Shown here: positions 1 through 7,153 of the stretch, piece after piece
How the letters are laid out: the number at the start of each line of letters is the position of its first letter
How positions within the stretch are numbered: position 1 is the first letter of the stretch
Program-made: the position numbers and the translations under genes
From: Thermocaproicibacter sp002410755
GTDB lineage: Bacteria; Bacillota; Clostridia; Oscillospirales; Acutalibacteraceae
Direction of reading: 5' to 3'
Length of the DNA: 14,719 bases
Assembly: GCA_036839715.1 (NCBI GenBank)
Contig: DAITDU010000042.1
Location: forward strand, 1-14,719
The notes under the pieces: generated by a model
What the model was told of the DNA's origin: nothing
Databases searched by the model: none
Seen by the model: the letters and a program-made list of their open reading frames with translations, nothing else

Positions 1-16
1 TGGTAAAAAGCTTTTT

Positions 17-2104
17 TCAAACAACGCTGAAAAGAAGCTCTCCATAAGTTGGGTAGGGCCAGTACTTTGAGCCGACGAGGGATTCAATCGTGTCGGCAGG
101 CTTCCGGGTTGCTTCCATTTGGGAAAAAACATGGCTGCGGTAATATTTGGCGATCTCCAGGGGATTACCGGACTGCGGGGCATCATTGATGTCTTTCTCC
201 AGCTTGCCGGTTTCTGTGTAAAGCTGATCCGAAGCGGCAGAAATTTTCTGCAAAAGGTTCTTTTCAAAGCCGGGGTTAATACCAGTCTGCTTTTTGCGCA
301 GGGACATTTCGGCGAGGTCCCTGCAATAAGAGACAGAAGCCGGAAGAATGTCTTTCTGAACCATGTCAATCATGGTGAGAGCTTCAATATTAATCTGCTT
401 ATAATAGTTTTCCAGCTCAATCTCGTAGCGGGCATGAATTTCCGCGCGGGAAAGAACTTTGTGCTTTTCCAGCAAGGCAATATTTTTGTCGGATATGTAA
501 TAGGGCAGGGCATCTACGGTGCTGGGCAAATTCAGCAAGCCGCGCTTTTTAGCCTCATCAACCCATTCCGGTGCGTAGTTGTTTCCGTTAAAAATAATAC
601 GCTTATGGTTATGAATGGTATCTTTAATAAGACGGTTGAGTGTGTCCTTAAAGTCTTCAGCCTTTTCGAGGATATCCGCAAACTGGCAGAGCTCATCAGC
701 TACAATGGTGTTGAGAATCATGTTGGGGCAGGAAAGGGAAGCCGTAGAGCCGACGCTGCGGAACTCAAATTTGTTTCCGGTAAAGGCGAACGGCGAAGTG
801 CGGTTGCGGTCCGTTGAATCTTTCGGGAAGCGGGGCAGGACATCGGTGCCGATTTCCATAAAAACCTTGTTTTTCTGCTTATAGGGCTTACCATTTTCAA
901 TGGATTCAAGAATATCCGTCAGCTCATCTCCGAGGAACATGGAAATGATAGCCGGCGGCGCTTCACTTGCACCAAGGCGGTGATCGTTGCCCGCGCTTGC
1001 CACGGAAATGCGCAGTAAATCCTGATGTTCATCAACAGCTTTGATGACGGCACATAAAAAGAGCAGAAACTGCGCATTCTGGCTTGGGGAATCGCCCGGC
1101 TCCAGAAGGTTTTCACCGGCGTCGGTGGACATGCTCCAGTTATTGTGTTTGCCACTGCCGTTGATGCCGGCGAACGGCTTTTCGTGCAGCAGGCAGGTCA
1201 GGTTATGGCGTGTTGCCACTTTTTTCATCATTTCCATGATAAGCTGGTTGTTATCGGTCGCAATGTTGCTTGTCGTGAAAATGGTAGCAAGTTCATGCTG
1301 GGAAGGCGCAACTTCATTGTGCTCGGTTTTTGCGAGAATCCCCAGCTTCCAGAGTTCCTCATCCAGGTCCTTCATGAAAGCAGCTACACGCGGCTTGATG
1401 ACACCAAAGTAATGGTCCTCCATCTCCTGCCCTTTCGGAGGTTTTGCACCAAACAGCGTGCGCCCGGTGTAGACAAGGTCCTTGCGCTTTTCGTACATGG
1501 ACTTGTCCACAAGAAAATATTCCTGCTCTGGCCCGACCGTTGTGATAACGCGGTTGACCTTTGTGTTGCCAAACAGGCGCAAGATACGAAGGGCCTGCTT
1601 GTTGATGGCATCCATTGAGCGCAGCAGAGGAGTCTTTTTGTCCAGTGCTTCACCTCCGTAGGAGCAGAATGCCGTTGGAATGCAAAGGGAATGGTCTTTT
1701 ATAAACGCATCGCTGGTAGGGTCCCAGGCAGTATAGCCGCGGGCCTCAAAGGTGGCGCGCAGGCCACCGGAAGGGAAACTGGAGGCATCCGGTTCGCCCT
1801 TGATAAGCTCCTTGCCGGAAAATTCCATCAGCACCTTGCCTCCGGAGGCAGGAGTGATGAAACTGTCGTGCTTTTCTGCGGTAATGCCGGTCATTGGCTG
1901 AAACCAGTGGGTAAAATGCGTGGCACCTTTTTCCAGGGCCCATTCTTTCATGACATTTGCCACAACGTCGGCGACTTTTGGCTCTAAAGGCTTGCCGCGC
2001 TCGCGCGTTTCCCTCAGTGCCCGATAGGTTTCCTGGGGAAGACGTTCCTGCATCACAGTGTCATTGAATACAAGGCTCCCGAATATTTCAGGAACATTGC
2101 TCAT
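17..2104 (-). CDS. glnN: Glutamine synthetase type III (GSIII)
   Basis: Makes glutamine from glutamate, ammonia and ATP in the cytoplasm, the entry step of nitrogen assimilation. At 695 residues it has the length of the GSIII class, which is much longer than GSI (about 440-470). The N-terminus, with FGSLVFND at 8-15 and the WFQPMTG segment at 67-73, is typical of that class. Catalytic-domain motifs are seen in order: GPEQEYFLVD at 191-200 (glutamate and metal ligands), TEHNEVAPSQHE at 260-271, GINGSGKHNNWS at 313-324 and NRTSPFAFTGNKFEFR at 434-449. The ATG start has AGGGAG about 10 bases upstream (2115-2120). The gene is monocistronic as far as visible; its stop lies 16 bases from the window edge. 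It sits behind its own promoter and a leader terminator, which suggests control by attenuation. The family call is very secure. Confidence 0.97.
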   Translation of the reverse strand: MSNVPEIFGSLVFNDTVMQERLPQETYRALRETRERGKPLEPKVADVVANVMKEWALEKGATHFTHWFQPMTGITAEKHDSFITPASGGKVLMEFSGKELIKGEPDASSFPSGGLRATFEARGYTAWDPTSDAFIKDHSLCIPTAFCSYGGEALDKKTPLLRSMDAINKQALRILRLFGNTKVNRVITTVGPEQEYFLVDKSMYEKRKDLVYTGRTLFGAKPPKGQEMEDHYFGVIKPRVAAFMKDLDEELWKLGILAKTEHNEVAPSQHELATIFTTSNIATDNNQLIMEMMKKVATRHNLTCLLHEKPFAGINGSGKHNNWSMSTDAGENLLEPGDSPSQNAQFLLFLCAVIKAVDEHQDLLRISVASAGNDHRLGASEAPPAIISMFLGDELTDILESIENGKPYKQKNKVFMEIGTDVLPRFPKDSTDRNRTSPFAFTGNKFEFRSVGSTASLSCPNMILNTIVADELCQFADILEKAEDFKDTLNRLIKDTIHNHKRIIFNGNNYAPEWVDEAKKRGLLNLPSTVDALPYYISDKNIALLEKHKVLSRAEIHARYEIELENYYKQINIEALTMIDMVQKDILPASVSYCRDLAEMSLRKKQTGINPGFEKNLLQKISAASDQLYTETGKLEKDINDAPQSGNPLEIAKYYRSHVFSQMEATRKPADTIESLVGSKYWPYPTYGELLFSVV

Positions 2105-2141
2105 TTGTCATCCACTCCCTGCATCATTTAGATTTCATGTC

Positions 2142-2192
2142 AAACAAAAAGAAGATGCCATAAGGCTTTGAAACTATGCCTTACAACATCTT
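2142..2192 (-). terminator. Intrinsic terminator inside the glnN leader (attenuator)
   Basis: In the minus-strand RNA, AAGATG-UUG-UAAGGC (2192-2178) can pair with GCCUUA-UGG-CAUCUU (2166-2152). This makes a 15-bp stem, three of whose pairs are G-U, with an 11-base loop. CUUUUUGUUUG follows at once. This is a textbook rho-independent terminator lying between the promoter and the start codon, about 10 bases after the predicted transcription start. A second AAGGC at 2204-2200 could pair with the same GCCUU arm and so might help an alternative fold. The regulator is not visible here. Confidence 0.75.
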
Positions 2193-2207
2193 ATCTCTAG
2201 CCTTCTC

Positions 2208-2237
2208 ATTATAGACGCGCACCTGCCGAAAAGTCAA
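2208..2237 (-). promoter_or_regulatory. Sigma-A promoter of glnN
   Basis: On the minus strand there is a -35 box TTGACT (2237-2232), an 18-base spacer and a perfect -10 box TATAAT (2213-2208). Transcription should begin near 2201-2204, giving a leader of about 100 bases before the glnN ATG. Confidence 0.85.
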
Positions 2238-2248
2238 GGAAACAGATT

Positions 2249-2285
2249 AAAAATGCAGTGATTTCAGCACTGTACTGCACTTTTT
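2249..2285. repeat. Dyad in the glnN-acyltransferase intergenic region
   Basis: AAAAATGCAGT (2249-2259) is complementary to ACTGCA-C-TTTTT (2274-2285), apart from one bulged C. A competing inner dyad, CAGTG with CACTG, also exists. It lies just upstream of the glnN -35 box and between divergent genes. It could be a protein-binding site or a weak bidirectional terminator; the sequence alone does not decide. Confidence 0.45.
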
Positions 2286-2411
2286 AAATTAACTTTTCTT
2301 AAATTCTATATTTTTTAAACAAAATTGCATTTGGATGACATGAAAAGTGCAAAAATTTTTCTTAAGGTAGTTTGCTTTTTCCCAGAAGTCTGACGGCTTT
2401 TCACTTCGTCC

Positions 2412-2440
2412 TTGCACGCATAGAAAAGAAGTATTATAAT
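2412..2440 (+). promoter_or_regulatory. Sigma-A promoter of the CrtO-like gene
   Basis: A -35 box TTGCAC (2412-2417), a 17-base spacer and a perfect -10 box TATAAT (2435-2440). It lies inside the 5' extension of the open frame that begins at 2372, so translation must start further downstream; the ATG at 2516 fits. Confidence 0.8.
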
Positions 2441-2515
2441 ACTATAGTAGTAGTGGGGCTGACTGTGAAATCCAGAACAAAATATGGATTTCTTAATCTT
2501 TGGGAAGTGATTGTT

Positions 2516-3037
2516 ATGCTTAAAAATGCATCTTTCTTTGGACTTTTTTTCTGGAATTCTTTCATTATGGGTATGTGGACCTGGGTGACGTTCCTGCTTT
2601 GTGAACGGATGCCAAAATCTTCACTTAATCCGAAAAAAAGCTGCTTTATGGCGCATCCATGGGAGCGCAACGGTCGCTGGTACCGGGATAACCTTAAAAT
2701 ACAGAGCTGGAAGGACCGCCTTCCATATCATGTAGGAAAAGGCGGATTTTCCAAGGAGCACATTACAAGCTGCTCGGTAGAATATCTTGACATATTTATC
2801 CGGGAAACCTGCCGCGGCGAATGGATGCACATGAAAAACCTATTTAGCGCCATTGTAATGCTGATTATTGATCCGCCGCTTGTAGGGCTGCTTGGTTCTT
2901 TGTTCGTTATCCTTGCCAACCTTCCGTTTGCACTGGTTCAGCGGTATAATCGTTTCCGCTTGCAGGCTTTGCGCAAGAGAAGAATCCGCGCTGTTGGTGC
3001 TGCGGGGGAAATGGAACAGAACACGGTTACTGCGTGA
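2516..3037 (+). CDS. CrtO-like small membrane acyltransferase
   Basis: A 173-residue membrane protein resembling the glycosyl-4,4'-diaponeurosporenoate acyltransferase (CrtO) family, whose Staphylococcus aureus member adds the fatty acid in staphyloxanthin synthesis. Family-like features are the central block HPWERNGRWYRDNLKIQSWKDRLP (47-70), the FIRETCRGEW segment (94-103) and LPFALVQRYNRFRL near 136-149. Hydrophobic segments lie at about 6-28 and 110-141. The open frame extends upstream to 2372, but that extension covers a consensus promoter. The ATG at 2516 has GGGAAG about 8 bases upstream, so I start there. No carotenoid genes lie in the window, so the acyl acceptor is unknown; another glycolipid is possible. 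A strong terminator follows at 3054-3095. The family call is fairly sure, the function is not. Confidence 0.8.
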   Translation: MLKNASFFGLFFWNSFIMGMWTWVTFLLCERMPKSSLNPKKSCFMAHPWERNGRWYRDNLKIQSWKDRLPYHVGKGGFSKEHITSCSVEYLDIFIRETCRGEWMHMKNLFSAIVMLIIDPPLVGLLGSLFVILANLPFALVQRYNRFRLQALRKRRIRAVGAAGEMEQNTVTA

Positions 3038-3053
3038 ATCCTTTCTAAGCTTT

Positions 3054-3095
3054 ATGGCAGCCGTCTGAATAGTACGGCTGCTATCTTTTTTATTT
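3054..3095 (+). terminator. Terminator after the CrtO-like gene
   Basis: GCAGCCGT (3057-3064) pairs with ACGGCTGC (3074-3081) across a 9-base loop. Three further pairs extend the base, and a T-rich run (3086-3091 and beyond) follows. It separates this gene from the surface protein gene. Confidence 0.8.
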
Positions 3096-3120
3096 ATAAG
3101 TTGCAACTGGGGGGAACAAA

Positions 3121-4194
3121 ATGGCAAGAAGGCGGTTCCATTGCCTTGCGGCGCTGCTCATGTTGGCTTTTGTTTTAGTCCAGGCAATGCCCATACCTGT
3201 TTCCGCCACTTCAGGCTTCTCTTTTGCTCTTGACCAGGCTTCCGCCTGTGCAGGTGAAACCGTTGCGCTAAACCTGCAGCTCGGTTCCAAAACAAATATT
3301 GCAGGGTTTCGTACTTTTGTTGGCTACGATGATTCTAAGCTAAAATTTATAGGGACAAAAACCTCATCTGATATTGAAGAGGGGACACTTTGCGTAAACA
3401 GCCGTGCCAACCCTGTCTGTGCCGTCTATGTATGTAATACGGATAAGGGACATGCACCGGCCCTTTCCGGAACGGTTCTTACGTTTCTGTTTTGTGTCAG
3501 GGACGGAGTTACAGACAGTGCAACCAGCCTACAGGTGAGCGTTGATGAGACATGCGACTACAATGGAAAAAACATGCAGATGGACACGGACGGCGCGGTC
3601 AACCTGCAAATTTCTCATGAAAAGGCTCAAGGCTTACGGCTTACCGCTCTGGAGCCGACGCAGGGGACACTAAGTCCCGCTTTTTCCCCTGGCACTTTCT
3701 GTTACAAGGTTTCCGTTGGATCGCAGGTACAATCGATTTCGTTCCGCACAGTTTCCCCAGAAGGCACAACCGTCAAAATCAGCCGGCATTTGCTTTATGC
3801 TGCCGGTAAAGAGACGTTAATCCAAATTACGGTATCATCTTTGGACGGAAAGGAAAAGACCAGTTACTGTGTTACGGTAATCCGTGCTGCAAAAGGGGCG
3901 GAAACAGGGCAGGAGTCGACTCCTGCCACAGGACACAAGAGTACGTCGTCTGCATGGAGGAAACGCCAGCTGTCATCTGCGGCTTCAGACAAGAGGAAGA
4001 CGTCGTCAGCTGCATCTGGAATTTATAGCAGATTAGCTTCCCTGCTTTCTTCCGGACAGGCTTTAGGGAACTCTTCCCCAATCATTTTTGCCGGAAGCAA
4101 TCAATCCGCTTATTTTAATCTTATCCTTGGTGCCAGTCTGTTTGCGGCCATTGGAATTATTATTGGCCTGCTTCTTGGGCGGAGGAAAAAATAA
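3121..4194 (+). CDS. Membrane-anchored surface protein with cohesin-like and cadherin-like domains
   Basis: A 357-residue exported protein. A signal peptide (1-29) has RRR, a hydrophobic core and a VSA cleavage site. Residues about 33-164 resemble a cohesin domain: an opening strand with AGETVALNLQL, then GFRTFVGYDDSKLKFIG, and a late SGTVLTFLFCV strand. Residues about 171-255 resemble the bacterial cadherin-like beta-sandwich domain (LRLTALEPTQGTLSPAFSPGT...YKVSV). A Ser/Thr/Lys-rich linker (256-325) leads to a transmembrane helix (332-353) and a basic tail GRRKK. The cohesin-like domain is unusually rich in cysteine. GGGGGG lies 6 bases before the ATG. Cohesins usually bind dockerins, but no dockerin or glycoside hydrolase is seen here, so a cellulosome role is not supported. 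It may be a generic adhesion or scaffold protein. Architecture is secure, role unknown. Confidence 0.75.
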   Translation: MARRRFHCLAALLMLAFVLVQAMPIPVSATSGFSFALDQASACAGETVALNLQLGSKTNIAGFRTFVGYDDSKLKFIGTKTSSDIEEGTLCVNSRANPVCAVYVCNTDKGHAPALSGTVLTFLFCVRDGVTDSATSLQVSVDETCDYNGKNMQMDTDGAVNLQISHEKAQGLRLTALEPTQGTLSPAFSPGTFCYKVSVGSQVQSISFRTVSPEGTTVKISRHLLYAAGKETLIQITVSSLDGKEKTSYCVTVIRAAKGAETGQESTPATGHKSTSSAWRKRQLSSAASDKRKTSSAASGIYSRLASLLSSGQALGNSSPIIFAGSNQSAYFNLILGASLFAAIGIIIGLLLGRRKK

Positions 4195-4235
4195 AATCAG
4201 GAATGGCGCTGGGTAGACGACATCCCTGATTTTTA
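4193..4235. terminator. Bidirectional terminator between convergent genes
   Basis: AAAATCAGG (4193-4201) pairs with CCTGATTTT (4225-4233), and inner ATG/CAT pairs extend the stem after one mismatch. A T-rich tract lies on each strand (4230-4234 on plus; the complement of 4187-4196 on minus). It overlaps the stop codons of both convergent genes. Confidence 0.8.
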
Positions 4236-4880
4236 TTCGCGGCGGAATTTATTCTCACGGCTTTTCCGGCAAAAAACATGATTCCCGATTGTAATGCTGT
4301 ATTCGCCTCTGTTTGGATTCCGCGCAGTTTTGAAGAACACAATAGCAACGATCATTAAAAGCGCAAAGCGGGCCGGCAGGCTGGGTTCCCAAAAGAGTGT
4401 CGCAAGCAGTGAAAAACTCATGCTGACGCAGATGCAGAGGGAATCCGGCCGAATGATGACAAAGAAGTGAAAGAAGACGGCAGAAATAATCAGCAGAACG
4501 AGCATCTTACTGACAGGCCAAAGCCCCAGCAGCGCTCCGAAAGCGCAGGCAATGGATTTGCCGCCGTGAAATTTCAGGAACGGCGAAAAAGCGTGGCCCA
4601 GAACGGGTGCAATGGTTACCGGAAGCAACTGTATTCCGCGGATGCCCCCAAAGCGGACGGCCACAAAAACCGGCAGTGCGGCTTTCAGCACATCGAGTGC
4701 AATACATGTTAATCCAATGCCATGACCTGCCTCACGAAACACATTGATTCCGCCGGGGTTGCTGTCGGGGGAAACTTTGCGAATGTCAATGCCGCAGACC
4801 TTTTTGGGAATCAGATAGCTGTACATGACAGAGCCGGAAAGGAACCCAAGAACTGTGAAGAAAATCCAACCAATACCCAA
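4233..4880 (-). CDS. PlsY-like glycerol-3-phosphate acyltransferase, divergent
   Basis: A 215-residue polytopic membrane protein of the PlsY family, which transfers an acyl group from acyl-phosphate to glycerol-3-phosphate, the first step of phospholipid synthesis. Three PlsY motifs are recognisable: DSNPGGINVFR at 39-49 (usually GSGNPGATNxxR), ALDVLKAALP at 61-70 (usually DxxKG) and GHAFSPFLKFHGGKSIA at 95-111, which is near canonical. Replacements at otherwise common Gly/Ala positions and a charged 30-residue tail suggest a diverged paralogue. The start is TTG, with AGGTGG about 9 bases upstream and no better in-frame start. It follows the glycosyltransferase stop by only 16 bases, so the two are probably co-transcribed. 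It may be the main PlsY or a specialised acyltransferase; the rest of the genome would tell. Confidence 0.83.
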   Translation of the reverse strand: MGIGWIFFTVLGFLSGSVMYSYLIPKKVCGIDIRKVSPDSNPGGINVFREAGHGIGLTCIALDVLKAALPVFVAVRFGGIRGIQLLPVTIAPVLGHAFSPFLKFHGGKSIACAFGALLGLWPVSKMLVLLIISAVFFHFFVIIRPDSLCICVSMSFSLLATLFWEPSLPARFALLMIVAIVFFKTARNPNRGEYSITIGNHVFCRKSRENKFRRE

Positions 4881-4896
4881 AAGCGGACACCACCTT

Positions 4897-6021
4897 TCAC
4901 AGTGAAATTGAATTACAGGGTGGCGGAGCGAGTGAAATCAGATAATCCGCAATGCGGCTGTCTGTGTCTGCCGGATAAAACTGTTCCTGGGCTTCCGCCA
5001 TTTTCCGGGCGGCTTCTTTGTCCAGCGCCAGATGGCAGGCCTCAAGGACAGCGCGGCTGATACTGTCTGCAAAAATAGCTGCCCCGTGCCTTGCGAGAAA
5101 AGCAGCATTCTGCTGCTCACAGCCGGGAATGGGGTGTGTCAGAACGGTTGGAATGTGCTTGGCGATTGCCTCGGTCGAGGAAAGGCCACCGGGTTTTGTG
5201 AGGACTACATCGGCTGCATCCATGTAAAGTCCCACTTTTTCTGTATAGCAGAGCGGCGTAATGCAATGGCTCATGGAAGAAAGTTTGCGGAAAAGTGGTA
5301 TATTGTTCCCGCAGAGTGCCACAACACGGGAACCAGGTACGGCAGAAAGAAGCCCTTCTGCCAATGCTGCGAGATTTCCATATCCCATACTGCCGCCCAT
5401 AACAAGAAAGATATAACCGGACAGACTGAGTCCCAGTCTTTGACGCGCTTCACTTTTCTGTGTGTGCCTGAGGAACTGCGACCGCACGGGAATGCCGATC
5501 GGCACAAGCCTGTCGGCAGGAATGCCCCGCTGAATGAATTCCGCTGCAAGGGACGCTGAAGGGATAATATAACTGTCCAGAGCCGATTCTTCCCAAAACG
5601 GGATACAGGTATAATCTGTCACAAGGCCGACAGCGGGAACCGTAAGGCCGGATTTTCGGCGCAGCCAGGTTACAGCCTGAGCACTGAAAATGTGGGGGCA
5701 GACAATCACATCGGGCCGATAAGTACAGATTTTGCTGCAAAGCTGTTTCGCATAAAACGTATTCAGGAAAAAAATCGGCGAGCATCCGCCGGGCCTCGAA
5801 AGGGACATGCCGGCGCGGTAAAGCAGACCGAAAAGATAGGGGACATGAACCGTCACATCAGCATAAAGGCTCGAAACATGCCTGGAAGTTTTGCTGTTCC
5901 GGAGCTTCAAAACATCCAAGACCTCGGCCCTGCAGCCGCGGGCCTCCAGACATTCCCTGACGGCGAGTGAAGCGGAATTATGCCCCTGCCCCGTAGCCGT
6001 AGATAGTATCAAAAATTTCAT
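4897..6021 (-). CDS. MGDG synthase / UgtP-type glycolipid glycosyltransferase
   Basis: A 374-residue GT28-type glycosyltransferase related to monogalactosyldiacylglycerol synthase and diacylglycerol glucosyltransferase (UgtP). These act at the inner membrane face and move a sugar from a UDP-sugar to diacylglycerol. The N-terminal domain has STATGQGHNSAS at 7-18. The C-terminal nucleotide-sugar domain has FLVMGGSMGYGN (205-216), ADVVLTKPGGLSSTEA (270-285) and HPIPGCEQQNA (296-306). A longer frame opens at a TTG at 6105, but that TTG is part of the -35 box of a consensus promoter. The ATG at 6021 has a GA-rich ribosome site (AGGAAGAGGG) just upstream, and the family normally begins MKxLILS. It leads an operon with the PlsY-like gene, consistent with membrane lipid synthesis. 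The sugar and acceptor cannot be read from sequence. Confidence 0.88.
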   Translation of the reverse strand: MKFLILSTATGQGHNSASLAVRECLEARGCRAEVLDVLKLRNSKTSRHVSSLYADVTVHVPYLFGLLYRAGMSLSRPGGCSPIFFLNTFYAKQLCSKICTYRPDVIVCPHIFSAQAVTWLRRKSGLTVPAVGLVTDYTCIPFWEESALDSYIIPSASLAAEFIQRGIPADRLVPIGIPVRSQFLRHTQKSEARQRLGLSLSGYIFLVMGGSMGYGNLAALAEGLLSAVPGSRVVALCGNNIPLFRKLSSMSHCITPLCYTEKVGLYMDAADVVLTKPGGLSSTEAIAKHIPTVLTHPIPGCEQQNAAFLARHGAAIFADSISRAVLEACHLALDKEAARKMAEAQEQFYPADTDSRIADYLISLAPPPCNSISL

Positions 6022-6076
6022 GGGAACCCTCTTCCTCTTGGGGTGCTCAGCCCTGCCTAACCTTATCCTGCTTCTA

Positions 6077-6105
6077 ATAGTACACCAGATCCTTCCTTTT
6101 TTCAA
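6077..6105 (-). promoter_or_regulatory. Sigma-A promoter of the glycosyltransferase/PlsY-like operon
   Basis: Minus strand: -35 box TTGAAA (6105-6100), a 17-base spacer and -10 box TACTAT (6082-6077). This places transcription start near 6070 and rules out translation from the upstream TTG at 6105. Confidence 0.75.
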
Positions 6106-6196
6106 CCGGCGGTGCTTTCCGTTTATCTGACTGATTTTAAAGGGAAAGGTTTGCCGAATCTGTTAAAACCGCAGAAAATGGAATTACCTGTTTACT

Positions 6197-6231
6197 TTAG
6201 CATGCTAATATGGTAACATACTACCATATTA
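6197..6231. promoter_or_regulatory. Nested palindromes: likely operator of the ABC transporter operon
   Basis: A perfect 12-base palindrome TTAGCATGCTAA (6197-6208) overlaps a perfect inverted repeat, TAATATGGTA (6206-6215), 6 bases, TACCATATTA (6222-6231). A fair promoter, TTTACT (6191-6196), 17 bases, TAACAT (6214-6219), lies within the same DNA, so a bound protein would block RNA polymerase. There is no T-run, so it is not a terminator. The regulator is unknown. Confidence 0.6.
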
Positions 6232-6265
6232 AATTATTTCAGTTCATGATGGAGGAATGAGAAGA

Positions 6266-7123
6266 ATGAAAAAGACAATTGCCGCCCTGATTGCAGGGCT
6301 GATGGTGCTTTCCACTTCCGGCTGCGGCCTTGTTTCCCGCCAGAATGCGGCATCTGCCGCATCCGGCACGGATGCTTCCTGGGACAAAGTAAAATCCTCG
6401 GGGCAGCTTGTGCTTGGGTTTGACAAGGAATTCCCGCCAATGGGCTTTATAGATACCGCGACCGGCGAAACGGTCGGCTTTGACATTGACATGGCAACGG
6501 AAGCCTGCAAGCGTCTCGGCATCAAAGTAAAATATCAGCCGATTGACTGGAAGAACAAATCAGCCGAGCTGAATGGTGGGAACGTAGACTGCCTCTGGAA
6601 CGGCCTGAGCAAGACGGATGAGCGCGAGAAGCAGTTTCTGCTCAGCACGCCGTACATGAAAAACAACCAGATTATCCTCGTGAAGACCGGTACCAATTAC
6701 AAAGGGCTGGAAAGCCTTTCCGGTAAGACGATTGGTGTTCAGTCGGACTCTTCCGCTGAAACTGCCCTGAATGCGGATGCAAATGCCACGTTTAAAAAAT
6801 CGCTCAAAGATGTTGTCCAGATTGATGATTACAGCAAAGCCGTGCTGGAAATCCAGAATGGTACCATTGATGCGATTGCAATTGATGAAGTGGTTGCACG
6901 GTATTACCTCACCAAAAATCCGGGTGCTTATGAAATCCTTCAGGACAGTTCCGGAAAAGATATTTCACTTGCTGTAGAAGACTATGTTGTCGGCTTCCGT
7001 AAAAATGACATGGCGCTGGGAAAAAAAGTTGACGCGACTCTAGAGGAAATGGCGAAAGACGGTACTGCCGCAAAGATATCCCAGAAGTGGTTTGGTAAAA
7101 ATGTTGTAACACTTGCGGGCTGA
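6266..7123 (+). CDS. Polar amino acid ABC transporter substrate-binding lipoprotein (SBP family 3)
   Basis: A 285-residue extracytoplasmic receptor that captures an amino acid and delivers it to the permease encoded next. A lipoprotein signal peptide (MKK, hydrophobic core, LSTSGC) puts the lipidated cysteine at 20; Thr at -3 makes the lipobox slightly atypical. Family 3 features are LVLGFDKEFPPMGF (48-61), GFDIDMATEACKRLG (71-85), WNGLSKTDER (111-120, with the ligand-binding Arg) and GTIDAIAIDE (199-208). An in-frame ATG at 6257 directly abuts GGAGGA with no spacing. The ATG at 6266 is 10 bases from GGAGG and gives a proper signal peptide, so I prefer it. It is the first gene of a three-gene operon. 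The substrate (cystine, glutamine or another polar amino acid) cannot be fixed from sequence. Confidence 0.93.
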   Translation: MKKTIAALIAGLMVLSTSGCGLVSRQNAASAASGTDASWDKVKSSGQLVLGFDKEFPPMGFIDTATGETVGFDIDMATEACKRLGIKVKYQPIDWKNKSAELNGGNVDCLWNGLSKTDEREKQFLLSTPYMKNNQIILVKTGTNYKGLESLSGKTIGVQSDSSAETALNADANATFKKSLKDVVQIDDYSKAVLEIQNGTIDAIAIDEVVARYYLTKNPGAYEILQDSSGKDISLAVEDYVVGFRKNDMALGKKVDATLEEMAKDGTAAKISQKWFGKNVVTLAG

Positions 7124-7153
7124 GCCTGCAAAAAAATCGAGAGGAGCTGGAAA

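Larger units (their letters stand above)
2105..2515. other. Divergent intergenic region glnN / CrtO-like gene
   Basis: This 411-base gap between divergently transcribed genes holds the glnN leader terminator, the glnN promoter, the 2249-2285 dyad and the plus-strand promoter at 2412-2440. The remainder (about 2286-2400) is AT-rich, and I see no gene or RNA structure in it. Confidence 0.7.

Noticed and set aside
1..16. AT-rich palindrome AAAAAGCTTTTT after glnN
   Set aside because: It could be part of a terminator, but the window ends before any stem can be judged.
1041..1618. Long plus-strand open frames inside glnN (1041-1412, 1145-1618)
   Set aside because: They are opposite the conserved catalytic domain of glutamine synthetase and show no motifs of their own.
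2372..2515. 48-residue N-terminal extension of the CrtO-like protein
   Set aside because: It spans a consensus promoter (TTGCAC, 17 bases, TATAAT) and lacks family similarity; the ATG at 2516 has a ribosome site.
6022..6105. 28-residue N-terminal extension of the glycosyltransferase from a TTG at 6105
   Set aside because: The TTG is the first half of the -35 box TTGAAA, the extension is highly basic and unlike the family, and MKFLILS is the normal N-terminus.
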